This document shows positions 1-8,577 of a DNA stretch of 64,000 bases, piece by piece. Under the pieces are notes generated by a model. That model made no database searches, was not told where the DNA came from, and saw only the letters and a program-made list of their open reading frames with translations. Both the position numbers and the translations under genes were made by a program. Numbering within the stretch: the first letter of the stretch is position 1; each line of letters starts with the position of its first letter. Source of the stretch: Rhabdaerophilum sp. SD176 (lineage in GTDB: Bacteria; Pseudomonadota; Alphaproteobacteria; Rhizobiales; Beijerinckiaceae); assembly GCF_030143245.1 (NCBI RefSeq), contig NZ_JARJNS010000001.1, positions 558,001 to 622,000 of the forward strand, given 5' to 3'.

Positions 1-1
1 G

Positions 2-910
2 CCGGCTGACGGCAATGTCATTGTCGATGTCGAATATTCCAACGTGAACTACAAGGACGGCCTTTGCCTGACCGGTGGAGGCGGCCTCGTCCGTACCTAT
101 CCGCATGTGCCGGGCATCGACTTCGCCGGCACGGTGGCCGATTCCGCAGATCCGCGCTTCCGCCCCGGTGACAGGGTGGTCCTGACGGGCTGGCGCGTCG
201 GCGAGGTCTGGTGGGGTGGCTATGCCGAGAAGGCGCGGGTCAAGGCAGATTGGCTCGTCCCTCTCCCCGAGGGGCTGACGAGCCGGCAGGCCATGGCGAT
301 CGGCACGGCCGGCTTTACCGCCATGCTCGCGGTGATGGCACTGGAACAGCATGGCCTGACGCCCGCCTCCGGCGACGTGCTGGTGACCGGTGCGGCAGGC
401 GGCGTCGGATCGGTTGCAGTCGCCATCCTCGCGAAGCTTGGCTACAGCGTCGCGGCCGTTACGGGCCGACCGGAGACCGAGTCCTATCTGCGTGATCTCG
501 GCGCAAGCCGCATCGTGCCCCGTGCCGAACTCGCCGAGGCGCCAACGCGCCCGCTCGACAAGGAACTCTGGGCCGGCGCGATCGACAATGTCGGTGGCCC
601 GATGCTGGCCCGGGTGCTCACACAGATGAAATACGGCGCGTCGGTCGCAGCGGTGGGCCTTGCGGGCGGCAATTCCCTGCCGGCCACGGTCATTCCCTTC
701 CTGCTGCGCGGGGTGAGCCTGCTCGGCATCGACAGCGTGATGAAACCTTATCCGGCCCGTCTGGCCGCCTGGAAGCGGCTGGTCACCGATCTGCCGATGG
801 ACAAGCTGGAAGCGATGGCGACCGAGGCCGAACTGCATGACCTGCCAGAGCTTGCTCCAAAGATCCTCGCCGGGCAGGTGCGCGGCCGCGTGGTGGTGAA
901 GATCGGCTGA
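2..910 (+). CDS. acuI: Acrylyl-CoA reductase / YhdH-type quinone oxidoreductase (5' partial)
   Basis: The frame is open from base 2, so the gene is cut by the left window edge; the GTG at base 44 is internal (NYKDGL is a conserved N-terminal segment of this family). It belongs to the zinc-free medium-chain dehydrogenase/reductase group. The dinucleotide-binding motif TGAAGGVGS and the DNVGG segment are visible. Family members such as AcuI/YhdH reduce acrylyl-CoA to propionyl-CoA with NADPH in the cytosol, removing a toxic intermediate. About 30-40 N-terminal residues are missing. It converges with the next gene with only a 6-bp gap. The subfamily call is good; the substrate is inferred. Confidence 0.85.
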   Translation, partial: PADGNVIVDVEYSNVNYKDGLCLTGGGGLVRTYPHVPGIDFAGTVADSADPRFRPGDRVVLTGWRVGEVWWGGYAEKARVKADWLVPLPEGLTSRQAMAIGTAGFTAMLAVMALEQHGLTPASGDVLVTGAAGGVGSVAVAILAKLGYSVAAVTGRPETESYLRDLGASRIVPRAELAEAPTRPLDKELWAGAIDNVGGPMLARVLTQMKYGASVAAVGLAGGNSLPATVIPFLLRGVSLLGIDSVMKPYPARLAAWKRLVTDLPMDKLEAMATEAELHDLPELAPKILAGQVRGRVVVKIG

Positions 911-916
911 GCCGCC

Positions 917-1285
917 TCAGCGGAAGGCGATGATCAGGATTTGGAGGGCCAGCATCAGCCCGGCCACGATCGCCGAGCGATAGGCATAGACCAGGAACGC
1001 CTCCCGCCGGGCCCGCGCGATGATGCCGGCGGCCAGAGCCTCCGGCGGGCGCTGGTTGTCGGGGATCAGGATCCAGACTTCGGTTGACCGGAAGGAGACC
1101 TGATGCACCCGAGCGGCCTTGAGCAACAGGATGAAGCTCATCAGCAGCATGGAGAGCCCGCCCCAGTGAAGAGCGAGGGGCAGGTCATTGGCAAGCCCCG
1201 TCATGGCCGTGATGATGCCGAGAACCCCGAAGCCGCATCCGCGGATGACGGAGAGGTGGGCCGTTCGCTGGATGAGATCATGCAT
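917..1285 (-). CDS. Small conserved membrane protein, unknown function
   Basis: A 122-residue protein with about three hydrophobic segments: near residues 17-32 (GCGFGVLGIITAMTGLA), 40-57 and 103-121 at the C-terminus. A hydrophilic stretch with the run IPDNQRPPEAL lies between the second and third. It has no recognisable catalytic motif and I do not recognise the family. Its codon use matches the neighbours, and the high-GC reading frame ends neatly 6 bp from acuI, which supports a real gene. It is probably an inner-membrane protein; no function can be assigned. Confidence 0.6.
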   Translation of the reverse strand: MHDLIQRTAHLSVIRGCGFGVLGIITAMTGLANDLPLALHWGGLSMLLMSFILLLKAARVHQVSFRSTEVWILIPDNQRPPEALAAGIIARARREAFLVYAYRSAIVAGLMLALQILIIAFR

Positions 1286-1416
1286 CGGACCAACCTGACC
1301 GATTCCGGGTGCTGATGGGCCTCTATGGTTCCGCTACATCGGTCGGCGAGCAAGCACTCCGTTCGCCCCCTGCATTCACGTTTTTGTGTAGCCGGAAAGC
1401 CGAGGCTCGCTGCCAT

Positions 1417-1758
1417 TCACTGCGGCAGCAAGGTCGGCAGCGCGAGGAGCAGAACACCGCCAAGCCAGATCAGCAGCGAGGTGAGATTGGTCTGCTGTTG
1501 CCCGGAGAAGCGCTCGTAGAGCGCGGCCGGTACACCGGCCACGATGACGGCAAAAAGCGAAACGAAGAGTGAAGTGAAATAGAAGGTCAGCAGCGGCGAC
1601 GACACGATGAAGGTCGGCGTGAAGGGCCGCAGCAGAATATAGGCGGGATCGAAATAGGGCGAGAAATGCATGCCGCAGAGCAGCGAGAAGCCGGCAATGC
1701 CCACAAGCAGGGCATCCTGCTGCATGATCCCCTGGCGATCCTGTTGGTTCGGTTCCAT
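1417..1758 (-). CDS. Small membrane protein, unknown function
   Basis: A 113-residue protein with three clear hydrophobic segments: around residues 14-30, 52-78 (a long FYFTSLFVSLFAVIVAGVPA region) and 93-112. The hydrophilic N-terminus is rich in Gln and Asp. It lies 8 bp downstream of yggT on the same strand, so the two are probably co-transcribed. I do not recognise the family. The layout (N-tail outside the first helix, a loop with FDPAYILLRPFTP) suggests an inner-membrane protein, nothing more specific. Confidence 0.6.
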   Translation of the reverse strand: MEPNQQDRQGIMQQDALLVGIAGFSLLCGMHFSPYFDPAYILLRPFTPTFIVSSPLLTFYFTSLFVSLFAVIVAGVPAALYERFSGQQQTNLTSLLIWLGGVLLLALPTLLPQ

Positions 1759-1766
1759 CGGACCCC

Positions 1767-2069
1767 TCAGATGACGTTGGTGGGCGCGAGGCCGAAAGCC
1801 CGCGTCACGAGGAAGAGCAGCATCCGCAGCGCCAGCAGCCAGATGATGGCGAGTACGATCACGAGACCATTGCCCACAACCTGCGGCGTGATCACCCGGA
1901 TGATCCGGAGGACAGGGTCGGTAATCTGGGCAAAGACGCGGTTGATCACCGCGTCGGGGCGGCTCGCGAACAGGAAGGACAGGACAATCCGCCCGAGGAG
2001 CGTGTAGGTCAGCACGGCCAGCATGTAATTCGGCAGCGTGAAGGTCCAGAAACTGAAATCGTGATCCAT
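1767..2069 (-). CDS. YggT family membrane protein
   Basis: A 100-residue protein starting at the ATG that gives MDHDFSFWTF; the open frame runs further upstream but that part is not protein-like. It carries the family signature: a first hydrophobic helix with YTLLGRIVLSFLF, then the ITDPVLRIIRVITPQ segment, then a second hydrophobic stretch (VIVLAIIWLLALRMLLF). YggT proteins are small inner-membrane proteins linked to osmotic tolerance and to cell-division or SepF-like loci in other bacteria; the molecular role is unknown. It is downstream of the symporter gene on the same strand, with a 113-bp gap. Confidence 0.8.
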   Translation of the reverse strand: MDHDFSFWTFTLPNYMLAVLTYTLLGRIVLSFLFASRPDAVINRVFAQITDPVLRIIRVITPQVVGNGLVIVLAIIWLLALRMLLFLVTRAFGLAPTNVI

Positions 2070-2182
2070 CGGGACTCTCGTGACGCGGGGTACAGCCTTG
2101 TGCTGCGGGTAATCGACCGGGGGTGCCCGGTCAAGCGAAAGGGGCGGGAAACCCGCCCCTTCCCATGTTCCGGCGGAGCGCG

Positions 2183-4153
2183 TTACGCCGCCTTTTCTTC
2201 CATCATCGTGTTGCCGCGCGGCTTGCGGACTTCGTCGAGGAAGTCCTGCATTTCCTTCGACGGCGCCGGCGTCATCATCGAGACGACATAGGTCACCACG
2301 AACCCGACCGGAAGCCCGAACACGGCCGCCGAGATGTTGTTCATGTTGAGCCAGCCGACCTTCGATGCCAGCGGATGCGAGGCGAGCACCCAACCATCCA
2401 GGGCACCCGGCGCGGCGAGCGCCTTGGCCATGTCCGGAATGAGCGGCGCGCCGGCCGCATTCGTCAGCGACGTCATGCCGAGAGAGGTGACACCGAAGCC
2501 CGGGAAGTAGCGGGTCACGATGAGGTAAAGCATCGTGATGCCGAACCCGGCGAGCATGCCGGCAATCGCCCCGGCCGAGTTGACGCGCTTGGACCAGACG
2601 CCGAGCACGAGCGCCGGGAACAGGCCCGCCGCCGCGAGGGAGAAGGCCCAGGCGACCATCGACAGGATGTCTGCCGGGCGTGTCGAGGCTGTCCAGGCGG
2701 CCAGGAGCGCGACAATCACCAGGAAGAAGCGCGACACGACGAGACGACGGGCTGTCGGCGCGTTCTTGTCGATCATCTTGTAGTAGATGTCGTGGCTGAG
2801 CGCGTTGGAGAGCGCGAGCAGCAGACCGTCGGCGGTCGAGAGCGCGGCAGCCAGGCCGCCAGCGGCCACGAGGCCGGCGACGACATAGGGCAGACCCGCG
2901 ATTTCAGGCGTCGACAGCACCACCACGTCGGTGTTGATGCCGAAATCCTGCCAGCGGAGGATACCGGCATGGCCGGAAATGGCCCCGCACGCCGCCTTCA
3001 CTGCATCGGCCGAGGAAGCCGCCTTGCCGCAGACCGTGACAAGGTTGAGCTTGCCCCAGCTGTAGACCCAGGCCGGCAGGTCCGCGATATTCTTGCCGAT
3101 CAGGGTCGAATAGACCTCGAGCTTCGAGAAGGCCGCATAGGCCGGCGCCGTGAAGTACAGCAGGAAGATGAAGAGCAGCGACCAGGCAACCGAGATGCGG
3201 GCTTCACGCACCGACGGGGTGGTGAAATAGCGCATCAGGACGTGCGGCAGCGACGCCGTGCCGACCATCAGGCAGAAGATCAGCGCGAAATAGTTGCCGG
3301 GCGTGTAGGAGGTGAAGGGCGCCGTGTGGATCTTCATCGTGGCCGGGGCAAGCCCGCTCTGGATGAAGCCCTGTTCGAGCTTGGCAATTTCCTGCAGCGC
3401 GGAGCCATAGGTCAGCTGCGGCAGCGGAATGCCGAACTTCTTGGCCGAGAGCAGGACCACCGGGAGCAGATAGGCGATGATCAGCACGATGTACTGCGCC
3501 ACCTGGGTCCAGGTCACCGCCCGCATCCCGCCGAGCATCGAACAGACGAGAATGCCGGCGAGGCCGACGAACACGGCAAGTTCGAAGCTCATGCCCAGGA
3601 AGCGCGAGGCAATGATGCCGGTCGCGAAGATCTGGGCCACCACGTAGGTGAACGAGCAGGCCAGCAGCACGATCACGCCGATCAGGCGCGCCGTGTTGCC
3701 GCCGTAGCGGGCCGAGAGGAAGTCCGGAACGGTATAGGCGCCGAACTTGCGCAGGAACGGCGCAACGAGCACCGCCACCAGCACGTAGCCACCCGTCCAG
3801 CCCAGCACGAAGGCGAGGCCGTCATAGCCGAGCAGGTAGAGCGAACCGGCCATGCCGACGAAGGACGCGCCGGACATCCAGTCCGCGCCGGTCGCCATGC
3901 CGTTGTAGAAGGCCGGAACCTTGCGGCCGGCGACGTAATATTCCGACACCTGCATGGTGCGGGACATGATACCGATCATCGCGTAGATCGCGATGGTGAA
4001 GCCCACGAAAAGATAGCCGAGAATCTGGTTCGGCACGCCCATCTTTTCGAGAATGGCGATGAAGATCACAAACGCGATGAAGCCGCCGGTATAGATGGCG
4101 TAGACGCGTCCGAGATTCGAGGTGAAATCGCTGGATTGACCCTGTGCAGCCAT
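2183..4153 (-). CDS. Sodium:solute symporter (ActP-like, VC_2705 type)
   Basis: A 656-residue polytopic inner-membrane protein of the SSS family with about 13 hydrophobic segments. Seen: the family motif region SEYYVAGRKVPAFYNGMATG near residue 70-90, ADWMSGASFVGMAG, the GGMRAVTWTQVAQY segment, and DGLLLALSNALSHD in the later half. This subgroup transports short organic acids such as acetate or propionate with Na+. The DUF4212 gene ends 13 bp upstream, and the two form the usual large/small symporter pair. Substrate is inferred from ActP relatives; the neighbouring acuI (propionate-linked) is weakly consistent. Confidence 0.9.
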   Translation of the reverse strand: MAAQGQSSDFTSNLGRVYAIYTGGFIAFVIFIAILEKMGVPNQILGYLFVGFTIAIYAMIGIMSRTMQVSEYYVAGRKVPAFYNGMATGADWMSGASFVGMAGSLYLLGYDGLAFVLGWTGGYVLVAVLVAPFLRKFGAYTVPDFLSARYGGNTARLIGVIVLLACSFTYVVAQIFATGIIASRFLGMSFELAVFVGLAGILVCSMLGGMRAVTWTQVAQYIVLIIAYLLPVVLLSAKKFGIPLPQLTYGSALQEIAKLEQGFIQSGLAPATMKIHTAPFTSYTPGNYFALIFCLMVGTASLPHVLMRYFTTPSVREARISVAWSLLFIFLLYFTAPAYAAFSKLEVYSTLIGKNIADLPAWVYSWGKLNLVTVCGKAASSADAVKAACGAISGHAGILRWQDFGINTDVVVLSTPEIAGLPYVVAGLVAAGGLAAALSTADGLLLALSNALSHDIYYKMIDKNAPTARRLVVSRFFLVIVALLAAWTASTRPADILSMVAWAFSLAAAGLFPALVLGVWSKRVNSAGAIAGMLAGFGITMLYLIVTRYFPGFGVTSLGMTSLTNAAGAPLIPDMAKALAAPGALDGWVLASHPLASKVGWLNMNNISAAVFGLPVGFVVTYVVSMMTPAPSKEMQDFLDEVRKPRGNTMMEEKAA

Positions 4154-4166
4154 GATGTGCCCCCTA

Positions 4167-4421
4167 TCAATCGTCTTCGGCGACGCCGCAATCGCGGTCG
4201 ATCTTGTCCTGCGCCCTGGCGAACCAGAACAGCATGATCACGAAGGCCAGAAGCGAACCCTGCGCGGCCATGTAGAAGCCGAGCGGAAAGCCCGCGATGA
4301 CGATCTTGTTCAGCGATGTCACGAACATGTGGATGAAGAAGCTGAAAAAGGCCCACAACCCCATCATCAGGATCATGAGGGACTTTGTTCGAGCCCAGTG
4401 TTGCTCGGTATTTGGCGCCAT
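4167..4421 (-). CDS. DUF4212 symporter small subunit
   Basis: An 84-residue protein with two transmembrane helices (about residues 17-37 and 47-66) and a charged C-terminus. The chosen ATG at 4421 gives MAPNTEQHWARTK and is preceded by a strong GGGGAGG ribosome-binding site; the longer open frame upstream is Arg/Gly-rich and not protein-like. DUF4212 proteins are encoded directly before SSS symporters and are regarded as their small subunit. It is first gene of the operon, so its promoter should lie in the long upstream gap. Confidence 0.85.
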   Translation of the reverse strand: MAPNTEQHWARTKSLMILMMGLWAFFSFFIHMFVTSLNKIVIAGFPLGFYMAAQGSLLAFVIMLFWFARAQDKIDRDCGVAEDD

Positions 4422-5092
4422 TCCGCCGCCTCCCCTTGTTTCTCTTCCCTGGAACCGGCCGGAGCCGGAATGAGAACCGGCGCGCCCCCGAAGACGCACC
4501 TGCCCGGCACTATGAATAACCCGTTAAAATGGCCGCGGCTGCCCCTACCTAGGTCTAATATCACAGAAAAATGGTGGGCAGGGGCAATGAAGCTCAAAAT
4601 GAGCCCGCCAATTGTGCGGCGCAGCGAGAATGATCATACCTTTGGGATCAAGTTTATACATGGTGCCGGCGATCTAAGCTTGCCGCACCGGGATTCAATA
4701 GTATTGCATGAGTCAACTATTGTGCAGTGCAACACGAAATCGCGCCGGATATGCGACCGCGTGCCGCAGACAGGCCCCGCCGCCGGCATACCGATCACGA
4801 GAGTTTGTCCCTGCAGGGCGAAAACACATAGAGAATGCGCATTTGATGGGTGTTTCGGGGCAGTTTCTCTCCGAAACCCCACCGGAGGCGCGGTGAATCT
4901 GGATCATTTTCCGCGTCCTTTCCCTCCCAAACCAGACGGTTTGCTTCGGGAAAGCCCACGAAACCTGATCACCACATTCCCTCGCGTCAAATGTCGCCTT
5001 CTCAATGAGTTTTCACCCTAATCATCATAACATTGATAGACGCGCGCCGAATCCGCAGCCATTGTGATGGAGCACATCCTGTGCGGACGCCA
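4422..5092. other. Long AT-richer intergenic region between divergent genes
   Basis: About 670 bp without a convincing gene, noticeably lower in GC than the flanking coding DNA. The open frames crossing it lack a ribosome-binding site and protein-like composition. It must contain the promoters of the DUF4212-symporter operon (leftward) and of the hydratase/dehydrogenase gene (rightward). The one clear internal structure is an inverted repeat at 4696-4722, listed separately. Confidence 0.6.
4696..4722. promoter_or_regulatory. Inverted repeat, possible operator
   Basis: CAATAGT, 13-bp spacer, ACTATTG: a perfect 7-bp dyad in the middle of the long divergent gap. The half-site spacing (about 20 bp centre to centre) suits a dimeric regulator. 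No regulator gene is adjacent, so the binding protein is unknown. Confidence 0.35.
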
Positions 5093-5120
5093 AAGGTCTG
5101 GGGGCCAAGGTCTGGGGGCG
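5093..5120 (+). repeat. 14-bp tandem duplication at a ribosome-binding site
   Basis: The sequence AAGGTCTGGGGGC followed by C or G occurs twice in direct succession and ends exactly at the ATG at 5121. Both copies contain AAGG and a G-run that could act as Shine-Dalgarno sequence. Confidence 0.75.
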
Positions 5121-7226
5121 ATGGGCGGACAGGTGCACCGAACCAACATCGATCGGGTCGCGATCCTCGAGATCGACAACCCGCCGGTGAATGCGATGTC
5201 CCAGCCGATCCGCAGGGCACTGGCTGACCACGTCGCGCGGGCGGATTCCGAGCCCGAGATCGGTGCCATGGTGATCCTGGCCCGCGGCCGCACCTTCGTC
5301 ACGGGGATCGACCTGACCGAACTGGGCCAGAAACCGCGTGATCCCGGCATGGCCGAGGTGGTGGACCGGATCGAGGCCGCCTCCAAACCCGTCGTGGTCG
5401 CTTGGCATGGCACGGCCCTCGGCGCCGGCTGCGAGATCGGGCTGGCCGCACACCGGCGCATCATGGGGCGGCAGAGCCGGGTCGGCCTGCCTGATATCCG
5501 CCTCGGCCTCGTACCCGGCGCGGGCGGCACGCAACGCCTGCCCCGGTTGATCGGGCTGCCCGCCGCGCTGGATCTGATCGCCTCGGGCCGGGTGATCGAC
5601 GCGATGGAGGCCTTCGCCCTCGGCCTCTGCGACGAGGTGACCGACGGCGATATCCGCGAGGCCGCGCTGGCGGCGGCCCGGGCCCTGATCGGACGGATGC
5701 AGCCCCGTCTTTCGTTGCGGCCACCCAACCCGCCCGAACCGGGCCAATGGGAGGCCATGGTCGAGCGCGTCCGCCGCGAGGCGCGGCACCGCATCGCGCC
5801 CCTGCGCGCGATCGAGCTGGTCGGACAGACCCTGACAACGCCCTACGCCATTGGCGGAGCGGCCGAGAGGCGGGCCTTCCTCGAACTGACCGCCTCGGAC
5901 CAGTCCCGCGCGCTACGCCATCTCTTTTTTGCCGAACGGGCCCTGCGCAAACGGCCGGAACTCGCGGAAATCCGGCCGCGCGCCCTCGCCCGGATCGGCA
6001 TCGTCGGCTCGGGCGCGGCCGCCACCGGCATCGCCGCGACCCTGGCAGAGCGCGGCCTTGCCGTCACGCTGGTCGAAACCGCCGAGGGCGGGCTGCAGGC
6101 GGCGCGCGAGCGGGTCGCGGCGTTGATCGCCCGGGGTATCCGGTCCGGTCGCGTTCCGGAGGCTGCCCGGCAGGATATTGCGAGCCGCCTGTCCTTCCAG
6201 GGCGATCTCGCTGCCCTTGCCGGCTGTGACCTCGTGATCGAGGCGGTCTTCGAGGATCTCGCCCTGAAACGTGACCTGTTCGAGCGGCTGGAGGAGATCC
6301 TTCCGCCGCAAACCCTGCTGGCGAGCGCCTCACCCCTGTCGGATCATGCTGCCCTTGCCGGCCAGCTCGCCCATCCCGGACGCTACCTCGCGATGCATTT
6401 CCTCGCCCCGGCCCCGGCCATGCGGATCGTCGAGCTTGGCCGCACCCGGCATACAAGGCCGGAAACCCTCGCCTCCGCCTACGCCCTGCTCGACCGGATC
6501 GAAAGGATGGCCATCCCCTGCCTCGCCACCGAGGGGCTGATCGGCAGCCGGATGGTGGCGCGGTTTCGATCGCAATGCGATTTCCTGCTGGAGGAAGGCG
6601 CCCTCCCCGCCGAGATCGACCGTGCGCTGGAAGCCTTCGGCCTGCCGATCGGCCCCTTCGCCGCGCAGGATCTGGCTGGCCTCGACATTGCCTGGGCCCG
6701 GCGGAAGCGTCAGGCCGAAACCCGCCCGCCGGGCGAACGCGACGTGCCCATCCTCGACCAGCTCTGCGAGCGGGGACATTTCGGTCAGAAGGTTGGCAAG
6801 GGATGGTATCGATACCGCAATGGCCAGCGCGAGCCCGACCCGGACGTCGAGGCGCTGATCCGCGCCCATGCCGCATCGACAGGCCGGCGGCGACAGGCCT
6901 TCACGGCGGATGCGATCCAGCTGCGCGTCCTCGCAGCCATGGTCAATGAAGGCTGCCGGATGATCGAGGGCGGCATCGTCGCCCGGCCGGCGGAGATCGA
7001 CCTGCTGATGGTGCATGGCCATGGCTTTCCGGCCTGGCGCGGCGGGCCGATGCAGGAAGCCGATGCCCGCGGCCTCCGCGTGATCCAGTCCGCCATCGAG
7101 GCGAGCGCGCAGCGCGATGGCGTTGGCTTCGAGGCCTGCCGCCTCGTGGCAGAGCTCATCGCCTCGGGTCGGTCCTTCGGCGCGCTCAACCGCCCCGCCA
7201 TGGTGGACGTTCTTCAGCCGGCCTGA
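5121..7226 (+). CDS. Enoyl-CoA hydratase / 3-hydroxyacyl-CoA dehydrogenase fusion, catalytic motifs degenerate
   Basis: A 701-residue FadJ/FadB-like fusion. Residues about 1-190 are an enoyl-CoA hydratase domain, about 290-465 the NAD-binding dehydrogenase domain, and 470-700 the two C-terminal dehydrogenase domains (GFPAWRGGPM near 634). Several active-site positions differ from the family. The second hydratase Glu is Asp (GLPDIRLGL). The NAD motif reads GSGAAATG, so the third Gly of GxGxxG is lost. The usual NTS segment is SASPLS. The catalytic Asn of GNR is Ser (GLIGSRM). The active-site His and Glu (MHFLAPAP, RIVE) remain. The ATG at 5121 starts the conserved part; an ATG at 5064 is possible but less likely. 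No thiolase gene is nearby. The family is certain, activity doubtful. Confidence 0.85.
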   Translation: MGGQVHRTNIDRVAILEIDNPPVNAMSQPIRRALADHVARADSEPEIGAMVILARGRTFVTGIDLTELGQKPRDPGMAEVVDRIEAASKPVVVAWHGTALGAGCEIGLAAHRRIMGRQSRVGLPDIRLGLVPGAGGTQRLPRLIGLPAALDLIASGRVIDAMEAFALGLCDEVTDGDIREAALAAARALIGRMQPRLSLRPPNPPEPGQWEAMVERVRREARHRIAPLRAIELVGQTLTTPYAIGGAAERRAFLELTASDQSRALRHLFFAERALRKRPELAEIRPRALARIGIVGSGAAATGIAATLAERGLAVTLVETAEGGLQAARERVAALIARGIRSGRVPEAARQDIASRLSFQGDLAALAGCDLVIEAVFEDLALKRDLFERLEEILPPQTLLASASPLSDHAALAGQLAHPGRYLAMHFLAPAPAMRIVELGRTRHTRPETLASAYALLDRIERMAIPCLATEGLIGSRMVARFRSQCDFLLEEGALPAEIDRALEAFGLPIGPFAAQDLAGLDIAWARRKRQAETRPPGERDVPILDQLCERGHFGQKVGKGWYRYRNGQREPDPDVEALIRAHAASTGRRRQAFTADAIQLRVLAAMVNEGCRMIEGGIVARPAEIDLLMVHGHGFPAWRGGPMQEADARGLRVIQSAIEASAQRDGVGFEACRLVAELIASGRSFGALNRPAMVDVLQPA

Positions 7227-8529
7227 CCGGCGCCCCCGCAGCATGGGCGAGCCCGCCTGACGGGCCACCGGCGGCACTGAAGAGCTCGCCCTGGGCGGAG
7301 GCGCCGGCTCCCAAGCCAAGCGTCTCGAAAATCGAGGGAATCTTCTCCTTGAGCGCGAAGAAGCCGCGTGTCGCGTGCGGCCAGCACGCTTCGTCATAGG
7401 CCCGGCGGAGCTCGACGAGCGTGATGCCCTCCCGGGCGAGAACGGGCGCGGCTTCCGCCAGCGCCTCCGCCACGGGGCCAAGCGGCGCATAGGCCGTGAC
7501 GATCCGCGACAGGCCTTGCCGCCGCGCCCAGTCGCCAAGGGCAATTGCCGTCAGGCTCGGCAGCTGTCCTGCTTCGACGCCCCAGTACCGGGCAGCCCGG
7601 TCGAGGCCGTCCGTCAACGCGGCTTCGGTGAAGGCCTGCACCGCCTCGGCGACCGGCAGCGGCGAGCGCCCGTCAACCGCATGGGCGCCAGCAACCGCCA
7701 TCAGGTTCATCCCCTCAAGGCCGAGGCTTTCCGGATGCAGGTCTTCCTCGGTCAGCAGCAGGCCTGTCTTCCCGGTTCCCGGACCGGAAAGCGGCGCGCG
7801 CGGTGGCCGGGCTGCCGGCAGCGGTGGCTCGTCGAGCGCAATCGCCTCCTTCGCAAGGCCGCGCGGCGAGAAGCGCCCGCCGGTGAAACCCGCAATATTG
7901 TCCGGCCGGGCGAGATAGGTCTTGCCACGGGTATGCAGCCCGCCGACCCAGCGCCAGGAGGAGGTATTCGAGGCCGGGTCTCCATCAAGCAGGTGCCGGA
8001 TCATGAAATCCGCCCCGAGTTCCCAGGGCAGGCGCAGGGTGAAGATCCAGATCGACGCGAACCACATCCGGGCATGGTTATGGAGGTAGCCGGTTTCTTC
8101 CAGCTCGCTGACCCAGGCATCGAAAGCATCAATCCCGGTACGGCCGGATATCGCCGCTTCGTACGCCTTGCGGAAGCCGCCCTTCCCGTCCAGAGCCGCC
8201 ACCTGCCCTGCCAGCGCCGCGCGATAGCGCCGCCAGATCTCCGGGCGCGTCTCGAGATGACCCTTGAAATAGGCGCGCCAGAGCACTTCCTGGATGAATT
8301 TTTCGGCCGAAGCCGGCGAATGCCGGTCAAGCACCGCTTCGAGAACTTCCGCCTCTGTCACCAGCCGGTGCCGCAGATAGGGCGAGAGCACCGAGACATT
8401 GTCGCGCCGGTCGGGCCCGTAATCGCTGTTGCGCCTGTCGGCATAGGCGCGGCCGGCCGAAGGAAGGAAAGCCCGGAGGCGAAGAAGCCCGGCCGCGCGG
8501 CCGGGCTCGAAAAGGCGTGAGGTGCTCAT
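7186..8529 (-). CDS. Photolyase/cryptochrome-family protein, FAD domain N-terminal
   Basis: A 447-residue protein. Residues about 30-235 match the photolyase FAD-binding domain: SVLSPYLRH, FIQEVLWRAYFKG, ETGYLHNHARMWFAS, FMIRHLLDGDPASNTSSWRW. In ordinary photolyases an alpha/beta antenna domain precedes this part; here only about 30 residues do. After a Pro-rich linker, residues about 255-405 look like that alpha/beta domain (GLLLTEEDLHPE, RIVTAYAPLGPVAEAL, then HATRGFFALKEKIP). The order therefore appears swapped. It would bind FAD and act in light-driven DNA repair or sensing. Its 3' end overlaps the hydratase/dehydrogenase gene by 41 bp. Family certain, permutation inferred by eye. Confidence 0.85.
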   Translation of the reverse strand: MSTSRLFEPGRAAGLLRLRAFLPSAGRAYADRRNSDYGPDRRDNVSVLSPYLRHRLVTEAEVLEAVLDRHSPASAEKFIQEVLWRAYFKGHLETRPEIWRRYRAALAGQVAALDGKGGFRKAYEAAISGRTGIDAFDAWVSELEETGYLHNHARMWFASIWIFTLRLPWELGADFMIRHLLDGDPASNTSSWRWVGGLHTRGKTYLARPDNIAGFTGGRFSPRGLAKEAIALDEPPLPAARPPRAPLSGPGTGKTGLLLTEEDLHPESLGLEGMNLMAVAGAHAVDGRSPLPVAEAVQAFTEAALTDGLDRAARYWGVEAGQLPSLTAIALGDWARRQGLSRIVTAYAPLGPVAEALAEAAPVLAREGITLVELRRAYDEACWPHATRGFFALKEKIPSIFETLGLGAGASAQGELFSAAGGPSGGLAHAAGAPVRPAEERPPWRGG

Positions 8530-8577
8530 TGTGATCTCCCGCCGGGCTTACGCACCCAGCGGGCTGGCGGATGAGCC

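Noticed and set aside
2123-4237. A 704-codon open frame on the plus strand
   Set aside because: It is the antisense shadow of the symporter gene; it is Arg/His/Glu-rich, has no domain and no ribosome-binding site.
5064-5120. Earlier start of the hydratase/dehydrogenase gene
   Set aside because: The extra 19 residues include the duplicated G-rich segment and have no family support; kept only as an alternative.
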